A stretch of 64,000 nucleotides of DNA from Apricaphanius iberus (Eukaryota > Chordata > Actinopteri > Cyprinodontiformes > Aphaniidae). The notes beneath the pieces were generated by a model. That model did not search any database. It was not told where the DNA came from and saw only the letters and a list, made by a program, of their open reading frames with translations. Of the stretch, positions 49,001 through 61,000 are shown piece by piece. The DNA is taken from positions 434,001 through 498,000 of the forward strand of contig JAPXFQ010001149.1 of NCBI GenBank assembly GCA_028564705.1, in the 5' to 3' direction. The translations under genes and the position numbers were made by a program. Every line of letters starts with the position of its first letter. The stretch's first letter is position 1.

Positions 49001-52000
49001 ACTAGTTACACCTATTATTGTAGAGTATAGCCACTATTTTTTTGTCTAGCTAACACAAGTAACTTCACAGAATGAATAACATGCTTTTATAAAAATACAA
49101 CTGACACAAACCTACACTTTAGATAAAGAGATCAGGGATCGAGTTAACCGAATACTTTCCACATTTGATTGATTTGTCTTTAGAATGGTGACGGAAAAAA
49201 TTAAGGCCGTCATTTTTACAGATTAGTTTTCACACTAGTTCCAAATGTGTAGATACTTTCAACTTCACACACACAGAGTCCAGGTAAATAAAAAGATTCC
49301 CAGAAGGCATTTTCAATGCATCTCGCTAGCTGGAAGCTGACAGAGCTTTGAAAGGTTACTGAGGCTCTGGAGCGAAACGGTCTGCTGCGGTTGGTTAGAA
49401 ACACTCCAAAGACACCCGTTGTGTGCCAAACTCCGGCGCATGCTGCTGCTTTTCCCCCGTGGGCTTTCCTTAAATAGTTTACGGGTCAATAAATGGTTCG
49501 TTCAGAGATTCTTTTCGACGTCCGATCGCTTCAAAAGGAGAAATGTTTCCTCATTTTAAAACTTTGACTGAAAATGTTACAGTGGAGTGTGGATTCAGGC
49601 TCCAGAACAAAATCTAATTCCCCATGAGAAGTCATCTCCCACGAAGCAAAAACCCAGAAACCCCATGACAAAAACCTCTGCAGCAATCCCACAAATGGGT
49701 GAGCATTTTGGTTCCGTGCGAAGCAGAAACTGCAGCAGGTATTCGTATTCCAAGTTTTAGTATTTGTAAATCATAATTTCATTTTTATATGTAGTCCTCT
49801 TTTCAGCTGGTTTTGATTGAATATCACTCAAAATTAATACAACAAATAGAATTGAACAGACGATTGCTGAAGACAGGCAACTGACAGGTAAATATAGATT
49901 TCTGGCTTTATTTTTTTGACCTTGTCGGTCAAAACGAAAGACAAAAAATACTTTTCTACCGATATACCGATATAGCCTAACTTATGATTTCCGATACCAA
50001 TATAAACCGATACCGATATGTGGGGACCCTCCCTCATAAAAAACAAAAACTACTAAACCCTTTTAGGTAACCACAATGAAATATCTTGAATCATGCATAT
50101 TTGAGCTTTAAAAATGTAGAAAATGTAATAAGTACTAGAATTTTTGTTAGGCAATTGAAAAAGGTGCCATTTTTATTTTGTCTTCAAAAGTAGCTGGAAC
50201 ATTTTCTCACACAGAGATTACTGACAAAGGCCCACCACTCAGGAGAAATTTCTACTTTTAGAAAATGTAAACAACATTATACCTTTAAAGCAGTGAGGTA
50301 AAGTGGAAACAACTGAAACAAGAATAAAAAATAAAAAAACAGCTAACATTTAAGCAGGGCCAATAATTAACTTACTTTGGGTAATACAATCTTAAAAATA
50401 AAGTGGGCTTAAACACCATTAATTTAGCTCTACATGTAACTAGACGGACAAGGTTAGCCCAGAAGAAGCCTTTTGATATATTGAAAGTTGTCTCAAACCA
50501 ATAATATATCAAAAACTAAACCTTAAATCTGTCATATTTTTACATTCTGAGAGAGAAAAGAAGTAGCTGAAGAGTTTGATATATGTGTATAGTGTGAAAA
50601 ACTCATCTTATTAAAACAATAAAAACCGATACCGATCATTTCCGATATTACATTTTAATGCCAATATCGGCCGATAATGACTTTAGGCCGAAAATATCGG
50701 ACATCCCTAACAAAATAGATCTAAAGAGATACAAGAAAAATTGACTGATAAAAGAGTTTTTTCTGCTTCATTTTTTTTTTATTTTAGTCTTTAAAACACC
50801 AGAATTTCCCCATTACTTTATATTTCTGATCGTTTAAAAAATATTTAAGGTATCATATGTAAGATTGACATCTTGTGGTCAAATTGGAGTACTGCAGTGC
50901 AAGAAGAAAAACAGCAGTTTGCTCTCAGTCACTCACCCTTCCCTTTTCTAAGCTTTGAGGAAGAGTCGCCAGAACAAATGAACGAAGATGAGTTATACAC
51001 AGTAAGTTGCCAAGTATAATAAACCAAATTCAATGCATTCTAAGTTTCCTGTGGTTTAAAAAAAAAAAAAAGTAGCTTGAGATATTTTTTTAGATTTAAG
51101 AATTTTGTTCTAATTCACTGCTAGAATTGTTAGCTCAACGTTAGCTTTTAGTTGTGACAGATTACAAATGGCACAGTGTTTGTTTTGAAGACTTGGCAAC
51201 CTTGTGGGCTCACATGTGATTGGCTCTGGAACCAGGAAGTATCCTATAAACAAAGACTATGTCCCGGAGCAGCGTTTTTAAAATGAGCCGGCTGAGTTTA
51301 AAATCTGAACGTAACCTTCCTTCCAACACGATTGGGACATTAGACTGTTGAGTGATTGTTTCATTGTAAAATCCTAAAATTTCAACTTTAAATCACATGT
51401 TATTCATTACTCCAGTAGCCTTTTCACAAAACACCTTTGTTGGTCTTACTCACGTAAGCTACTTTTTACTTTAGCAAAACTATGTTGAAGAGCTTTTCTT
51501 ACTCGACCACAAATTTTAGGTCCTCTACCGACCTCTGATCCTTTCATGCAGTTATGTTTATGTAAACCCAGCGAGTTTCACCTCTTCTAGTTAACTGAAT
51601 TATCATTTAAATTCTTCCTGATCAACTGTTACGGTTCAACTTGAGCTCATTTGTTGGAAATGAAAATGAAAACTCACATCCAAGGACTCCAGGCAGTACC
51701 AGCAGAAGGCGTGTTTACAGTTCTTGCACATCATCTGGGCGCAGCCCTCGTCTCTCTCGATGTAAACTTTACACTTAGGACAGCGCTTGATGGGGGCGTC
51801 GTCCTCCTCGTTCTTATAGAAGGAGCTGGAAACCCGGAGGTCACAAGTTAGTCATTTCATCAGGTTGCATTTTTCTTTGATTTTCTATATTTCTGCGCAG
51901 AGCTGCAGGTGAGCTGGTCTCGTTCTGGGGATCATCCCGAGACGGGCAGTTAGCCTGCAGCTAACCGGGCCGGTTCCTGTTGAACTGATGGTGGTTTGAG

Positions 52001-55000
52001 GGAATAACAGAACGTTGTTGAACACCTCAACATGCTGGCATCACAGAACAGAAAGGATGCAGAGCCTTTTTTAATCAGGCACAGGAAGTCTTACTCAGTC
52101 AACAGGAATGTATGGTATTCCACTAAATAAATAAAAAAGCTTATTCATTTTACTAATTCACTTCATAAATATAGCTTCATTAGAAACAGAGTGATATAGT
52201 GCAGCTGTGTATTTCTGTTCATTTCGATTCATCAGTTAGAGAAAGAACATGGACCAGAAAACACCTGAGTCTAACAAAGCCTTTCATTCGAACGTCATCA
52301 CGAATGGGAGCGCCCTCAGGAGCTGTAGCTACGAGAAGCTAACAGCTAGCAACGCTACGACACGGCAGATCACGTTCGCTATTTGTGGACATAACACACC
52401 AATGCTACACTTTTTTTTGTTTTACCCACGGAAGAGGAGTTGAAGGAGAAATGGTTGGTTTTTGTTGGTGCACTACTTGGAAAATGCTACGCTTGGTTAG
52501 TGAATTGTTCAGTCACTTTGAGCAGAGTTACTTCATAGCTACGGACCGAACAGTCCTGGCTTTGCCTCGAAGCTGAATTTAAAACCAGGATCTTTACCAA
52601 AAAGTGGAACACTAGCTCCCAGGCTGCTGTAAGTAAAAAATAAACTGTTCATCCAATGTTTTAAGTGTTGTCTTAAAACGTGCCATGACAATGAAATGTA
52701 CTACTTCGCCTAACACGCTAATATCTGTGACCTAATCCACCCAGAGATGTAGCTTCTCTAACTATTCTCAAAACTAACACAAGCTTCCAAACATGAAGTG
52801 TGGTCTACGGAGCTCATGGCCTACCTGCTTGTCAATGGCCGCTAGATCGAACAGAATATGACCGCAGATCAGACTAGACGACCCGCTGCATTTAAGCATG
52901 TTACTAAACGTAGGAAAAGAAACAAATTATGTTGACCTCAGTAGCAAAGAGGGAAGAGCGCAGCGCCAAATCCCTGTCTGACTGGCGGGCGTGTGGCACA
53001 CAGAAGACTGTAGCTCAGGAGAGTCAATCATCCCGATCCAGACTCATTGTGAGAGAAAAAAACGGCCCAGTCGTGCTGCGGTCTGGTCTTATTTGGGAAT
53101 GCAGCCTAAACTGGGGGTAAACTCCATCCAAGGCTAAACACCGACATGATTTTGGTTTCACATTTCAACTTTCTAATAAAAGTAAACGTATCTAGTGTAA
53201 GAGTTGTGTTGTAGAGGACAGACACTTGCATGTCATTAATCTTAATCAGTAACAGCCCAAATCGTGGAGTTTCTCCCTGCCCGCTGATGTGCTAAACTGA
53301 AATACACTAAAAATAGTGAGCAGAAGATTATTTTTCCACACAAAGGCACAGACGACATTCATCCATACCATAGAAAAATGAATAAATACATCTATAAATG
53401 AAACCTTTAAAAGTAAAAATTCTGTCAGAATCCTCCATCCAAAGTTTTTAGACTGATGATTGAGATTTTTACTGATTCCCTGACGTGTTATCAGTCTCGC
53501 CGACTTCATATTAGCACAAAGTGGTACCTGTTTTCTCCTGGGAGGAAGGAGGCGATGGGCAGGTTGCTCTCCTGACAGGCCTGCCCGGGGTGCCAGTTGG
53601 CCTTACAGGCCGAGCAGAACTCCAGGGCGCAAACGGCACACTGGACCAACTGGGGCAAGGCTGGAGAATCCGTTTCCTTGAGCTGGCATACGGCCTGGCA
53701 TGTCGATGAGGGGCACCAAGTCCTGCACGGGTCCAGTAGAACCTCTGGAGACAAGATGAGTGAAATTACTCGTTTTAGTCGTGTTAAATACTGTTTCTTT
53801 TTTCTCAAGGTGTTTTCAAAAGGAACATATCAGCCTAACAGCAAGTATTAGGGTACGTTCCAGAATCTTCTTTATCAGATTTCATTACATCCCACCAATA
53901 ACCCAGCAGAGATACGTCCACAGAACCAAAATATTCCACAAATATCCCATGCCATCATCCATTTTCGTGCGTCATAGTAAAACAAGGCGTCTCCTGAACA
54001 AAGTCCACATGTGACAGTCAAGGCCCACGAATCACCCACTCGAGAAATCTGGAGGCATCATTGACTCACCGCGCTCGAACTGAAGCTTCTTGTACCTCTG
54101 CATCATCTCCGCAGCCACCATGCACTCGATCTGTAGACAGACGCGAAAGGAGGAGGAAATAAGGCAGCAATTGTGCATCTTTAGACAAACAGAAACCAAA
54201 AGAATAAGCAACAATGCATCAATCATAAGGCATATTTTAGGAATATTGCTCAGATATAATTTTTGTATGATTCGGTTTCTTATTTTTTGGGTGGAAAATA
54301 AAGATAAACATCCTAGTGGAACAAATGCAGCCAGGGTCGGCCTGATTTAAGGGTCGATGTATTGAGTGTTCAGGCTTTGTAACGAAGAATCAATTCCACA
54401 GTGAAGAACCTGCTGAGAGGATTAAACACTGCCAGGAGTAGCTGAGGTTTCGTCAGCAGCACGCGATGCTAATTGATCAGAAACCCAACGCTGTGGTAAG
54501 CAGAACCTCCATGAGCCTCTGAGGCGCAGTGAAGGAGCGAAGCAACCAGTCTCATACAGCCAGGAGGAGGAGAATGATGGAGCGGAGCAACTTAGAAGGT
54601 TTTGAATTATGCAACGGGATTCAGAAATGACCTGGGTTATGGATTTCACTTATCGGTTTCTCTACGGGTCCCAAAACTCAAAGTAATGCACAGGATGTGT
54701 GTCAATATGTTAGGGATGAGTGAGTAAAATTAATATATCTAGGAAATTTCTTTAGAAAACAGAAGTAAATTTGACTACCTAAATGGATCAAACTAAGCTA
54801 AACAATCACACAACTCACTAACATGTCAGTTTGGCTAAATTATAGATATAAATCATACCCAAATAACAGAAACACGCTTTACAACTTCTATGTTACAAAT
54901 GCACTAAATTAACAAGGTTTTTGTTGATGGAAACGACTACAGCATACCAAGGATGACTTGCGCGCTACACAGCTCTGATCTTTACCTCGTTTTCCTGCAG

Positions 55001-58000
55001 GTGTCCTCTTTTAGGACAGGCAGAGTCAGGGCAGCTAATTCCAGTTTCAAGGCCTTCTTTAATCAGGAGCTCCACATACTGCTTCAGGCACTGAAAGGAG
55101 AAGAAATCACCACAGGTGAATGTTGTGCAAAAAGTATTCACACCCAACGATTCTTTTCACCTTTTATATCACGTCACTAGCACAAACCTTTTTGTAATTT
55201 TTGGGGATTTTTTATAGACAAACACCAAACAGAGTATAGCTGTGAAGGGAGAGCAAAAAGGCAGCTGCCAACCGATGTATTGAGCCGATATATTTGATTT
55301 TTTTCTATATCAGCCACATTTTACAAAAAGAAGAAGAAAAAAAAGCAGATATTAAACAACAAATAAAAGATTAGGCATCTGTGTGACCAGCTGCAGCAAC
55401 TACTTGACAGAACGAAGGACCCCACACACTCCATACCACTGTGACCAGCCCACTCATACTTTACACTTAAGTTTGGCGATTAATCTTTGATGTTTAATAG
55501 TTTAGATTTGATTATTTACTACATTGTGGTAGTGTGCTTTACTTTATGGTGATTTCTCTTTGATACTTGAAGTCGAGATTCTACCTCAACCAGCTATTTG
55601 CACAATCTTTATGATTACTGTTTGAATTTTTTTATTTTGGTATACTTAAAGAAACTTTTGTTTTTTATTGTTCTGAAACCATTTACACTCAGGTTACTGT
55701 TAATAGTTTGTTTTTATATCATCTTATATTTGAAAGTCGAATGAATATTTCACTGAGTGTTCAATTATCTTTCACAATTAATGTGCTGCTAAAAAGTATA
55801 TTATATATATACACACACCAAATTTTAAGAAAATTGTTATCAGCATCTGCCTTTAAGCATCTGCATCTGGCTACACCAGAACGTGGACTCTGGTTGCACA
55901 TGGTCGTCCCTCGGAAAGATCCATTCAAACCTGAGCTTTAACTTATGGGCTGACATCTTCAGATGTTGCTTCAATATTCTTTCATAATGATTAGGACCCG
56001 AACAATATGGATTTTGGGGGTCTGATACTGATATAAAACAGTAGCAAAGGCTGAAAGCTGATATAATGGCCGATAAATTCCAATAAAAAAAACCAAAAAA
56101 CAACTACCTAGTGGTGCGTTCACACCGCACAGTTGGTCTGCATCAGGCAACGCATTCAACAGATGAAGTTTGACGTATGTATTTTTGGCTTCCATAGCCT
56201 GCTTCTGAGGAAAAAACAACATGGGCGGGGCTTCCTCAGTTGCCGCACGTTCTGAACTATGGTGGATCGTAACGAGAGAGGGAATTGGCTTTATTTGCTA
56301 GATAAAACTAGACAACGTTGACATCGGGTGCATCAGCGCCCATTATTCAGATGCTCTCTGAGTTTGGGGAGTTTAACCATTTGCTCCAGGAGTTGCTCAT
56401 GGTCCGGATGAGGTTCGCTTTCAGCGCTGCTTCGGTCTGTCCCGCGCCTAATTTTACGACCTCCTCGGCCGCATCGGAGCTTAAATTTCCCACCAGGACA
56501 CCAACTACAGGTTCTCTGTTCCTCTTTAGGAGCGCCTGTCCATCTGACTTCGGTAAGTGTTATTTCTGATTTTATAAATCTGCGTTGGTTGAAAATGTTT
56601 TCACTGGGCCCGCGCTTCATTCAAGATACGTGTACAGTGACATGACTACAGTGAGACGCTCTGATTGGTTGCCGCACTGCGTTAACTGCTTTGGGTCCGT
56701 CAAAAGTTAAACCAGCTGAACTTCTGCGTTACTGCTTTGCCGTACGTAATGGTTCATTCAGACAAAGCCCATGCGTCAGCGTCAGTTGCGTCAAGATTAC
56801 ATGTGAAGTCTATGGTAGAGTACGTCAGAGGTTCGTCAAAGTCTCTGCGGTGCGTTGTGTATGTCGGCTCCGTCAACTTCACTTGCGTTACATACGCAGC
56901 AACGCAGAAGTTCAGCTAGTTTAACTTTTGACGGAACCCACGCAGTTAACCCAGTGGGGCAACCAATCAGAGCGTCTCTCTGTAGTTATGTCACTCAGGA
57001 ATAAACTGTGGTGACTGAACTCTGGTAACCGCTGCTGCCAGCCAGCCTGGGTCGGAGAAAAATGGCAGTTATATTTAGAGCTCATTGTTGGTGAGGCTCT
57101 AAAAGTCAATGGATGTCACTTTCTTTCTGTAACAAAGTCAGATGATAAACCAGAGATTAGTGAAGCTCCTTTGTGGGTTTGTTTTATCGTGTTAATGTGT
57201 CACCATGCTTCACTGAAAGCTTCAGGATTTACAGTTATAGGTCTGCATAATGCAGAAGAATTTACACACCAAATACTTTTTTACATGTTGCATTGCAAAA
57301 ACAAACTTTAGGGTAGTTTATTCGCATATTATGTGATAGACCACCACAGTTAATGCTGATAGGAACTAAATCTCTTTGAGAAAATCTGGGTGTAAAAGCA
57401 AATAGTTGTTCTGTAAAGAAAGAATGGGCCAGCTGCAGACCTATCAAGACATGGATGTCCTCTTAAACTGACAGCAAGGAGAGCATTAATCCAGCAGCAA
57501 TGGGCTCCATGGTAGGGCTGGGCCATATTGCTTAACATTTTTATCTAGGATTTTTTTTCATACCAAATCAGATTTTCAATATTTTTTTTCTATCCATGTT
57601 TTCTTGAAAAGAAATTACAAGTGATGAAAAATATTTTCAAAAACGTGCTTTTATTTCAATCACCCCATCCAGGAGCTGACCTGAATTTAAAGTCCAACTA
57701 AAAAGAAGAAGTGAAATATCCGTGTAAAAGAAGATGGTAAACCCTGAGGGGGGGATTGGCATAACTTTGAGCTATGGAAGTCCAAAAATTGAATCTTCAT
57801 AAACAGAAGCTTCTTTTACACCTTGTCTTCAGAGATCCAAGCTGATCTGGTAGCAAAGCCAGATTCAAATTCAAGTGCAGAGTAAAGTTTTGACCACAAA
57901 AGGGCTCTCCATTGACAGTTTTTGGCACAAAATGAATGTTTTTACTAAAATTAGGGGGGAAAAAACATAAAAAATTATTCACATAACAATCTAGATTCTT

Positions 58001-61000
58001 TGCTTAACAATTTTGAATCGATTTTTTTAAATAAAAAAATGTTGACTTTCAAACAAATAAAGTTTAAGTTCACTTTATGGTGAAGTATATTTAAGTATGT
58101 AGCAGTTTACTTTAGAGAGGGTTAGGTCTTGTATCATTCATTCTCTTGTAAAGGTTTAAGATGTGGGAAGAAGAACATTCTGAAAATTATTTATCATTTC
58201 AATACTATAGTGAATTAAAAATCTGCAATATTGAAGAGTCTCAATTGAAATTTAATCAGCACTTACAAAAAAAAAAAATCATAAAAGGAATAACCAGGAG
58301 AATAGCATATTGTCTCAGCCCTATAAATAGGCTTTTTTTTTACTAATAGTATTGATTGTGACTTGATTCCGAATCGATAATCTATTCTGAATCGAATTGT
58401 CACTCCCCGAAACAGAATCGAATCATGAGTTGTTGTAAGATTCAGATCCCTACCAAAAATTCACTAAAATACCAAAATAATGACAAGACGTCCGACAACA
58501 CTATTAATCACTCATATATACAGTTTATCAGCAAAAAGAAAGTTAATTTGGGGGGGTGAGTTGCACTTTAGAAAGCTTGCTTATACAAAGAGGTCTGAAA
58601 ATTTTAAAAGCCACTATTTACACAAACTTTGAAGTTTAAAGAAAAAAACATGACAACAAAATGTGTGCAACCATAGGCAAACTCTGACCCTTGCACATTT
58701 AGTTCTCACCACCTCAGAACTGAGCATGAAAGTGAGAATCTGAATGAAAATACGTGTATTACAGGAAGTTCTTACGTACGCCCTAAATTATAATCTGTAG
58801 TGTTGTCGGAACACCCGTCGATTGAAACGGTCTCATGTTTTAAGTAGGGATGTGAGGAAAAAAATCGATTCACGTCTGAATCTCGATTCCTATTTAACAA
58901 GATTCAGAATCGATCCGAAATGTTTGAGAATCGATTCTCAAAAAATGTGTTTTCTAAACCTTTTTACATTTTCGCTTCGCGTAGTGTTTGTCATGCAACG
59001 GCCACCGTCGCATTGACAGGTCTGATGCGCCGTAGGCTAGCTAGCGCCAGCTGGCTTCAGCATGAAAGACGAAAGAGAAATCCAGCCCACCCCGTCTTTG
59101 CTGAAGGTAAATGTTTGGGCCGTCTAAAAGGTCTTCTTCATGCTAATGACACCCTTGGCTAAAGTTTTATTTCTTTTTTATAAGTCTGCAAGTATATAAG
59201 AGCGATCTTTCTTTATAAGCTACACATAAACATCCAGCAGCGTTGCACACCTGTGGCGCTTTCAAGGAAGTCTGAAATATATGCTGAGTTCAATAACATT
59301 AGGACTTTTAAAATGTCTAACAAAAACAATGAAAATAATAACATAGGCCATACATTTCTGTTTAATGATGGTTGATAAGCAACATTTGGTGCATACTAAA
59401 TATGTTCAATGTATTTTCTACTACGTACCAAAGAACAAACAAAATACATTTTTTTTTTCTTCTTAAAATATGTCAGAATTTTTTTTTTCAAGACTAGAAA
59501 TTTTGTTTAAAAGGTCTTGGATGTCCAGTTGCAATTTCATGTCTTGTTACTTTTGAACCAGTTCCCTTCTCTCAACATAGATTGTAAAATCCATTTTGTG
59601 TTCATGCCCTGTTAAATTCAAGGCTCACTTCATCACAGACACTTGGCAGATCAAGTTGTGTGTATTACAAACACAAATGATGAATGAAAGAGTATTGATT
59701 AAGAACATTTTTTTTATTTGAATCAAGGACACACTAATGATAATCAAAAACCAGTTTGCAAACGATGTCAAATTTTTCTTCTCAAAAGGAGAAAACGCAT
59801 CTAACTTAATGAATCACCTCAAAGACTGACACCCTGATCTGGTGAAAGAGCTCAAGCGGGTAAGTTTCAAACTAATTTATAATTTAGAGCTTCTGTTATG
59901 AATTATATATATTTGAATAGTGGAATCAGTCGGATAGAAAACAGCCGTTTGTGTAGTAAATCGTTAGCATCCCTGACGTGGCTAATGCTAACATAATAAG
60001 TGTCATGGGTTTGAGGGCGTCAGTCTCTTTGCGGTGCTTTGGCTGCACTTTGGCTCCTTTTTCAAGATTCAAAGCAGCAAAAGCTAGCAATGCAGATGTT
60101 GAGCTAGCTGAACTTTCGGCACCTTCCCCTGAGCTTCAACCAATGAGAGCATCCCACTGTAGTGATGTCACCTAACATTGACGTTGCTTAGCCAGCCACG
60201 ATCCACCGTTTTTTAAAGATCCTGCAGAGAAAGACCTGCCCACGCGCTTTGCAACTTCAGGCTAAAATATTTATAGGCTTCAAGCTAGTTGTAGAAATTG
60301 GTACAGAGAACCATGGATTTTCATTGGAATCGGTACCAAATAATGACATTTTGGTACTGTGACCGTGACAATTTCTCTTATTGGTGCATTAATTGTGATA
60401 GCAATTAGTGAGAATGCTGAGTAGACGTATAAATACTGCACCGGTACGCTGTGTGATGCTTCATAGTGGATGCATATACTGGCTGTTCCAGACGCACTGT
60501 GGAGGTGGTGTGCCTCCACCTTCAGATCGCACCACTGCAACAACGCTGTCCCGCTTAGAAGCCTTCAATTTGTGATGCCACAACTCTGGCTCCCAATAAA
60601 ACGTTTTCCCGCGCCTCCACCTCACCCACAAACACCTCCATATCAGCCTCAGTGAAATTTTTTTTCTAGATCTCTCGGTTGCCATGGTTTTCCATGAAAT
60701 GCCACAGATCAATTAATTTTGTACGCATAATATCCATTAGGTAATCTGAACTGACTTTTTATGGCAGAAAGTGGTTGTATAGGAGCGCAGTTCTAGGGAA
60801 AGTGGGATTTATAAAGGGAGTATTGTATGCAGCCGTGCGTATTAAGGGTTTTATAAATGTGAATAACTTTTTTTGCTGAGCTTGGGAACAGTTTTAGTAA
60901 AGATTCTGAGTAAGGTTTGAAAAATTACACACCAAGGCTTTTTGGAAAATAAGCAAAGAAAAAAAAAATAAATAAGTGAAAGGGAGAACACCTTAGAGGG

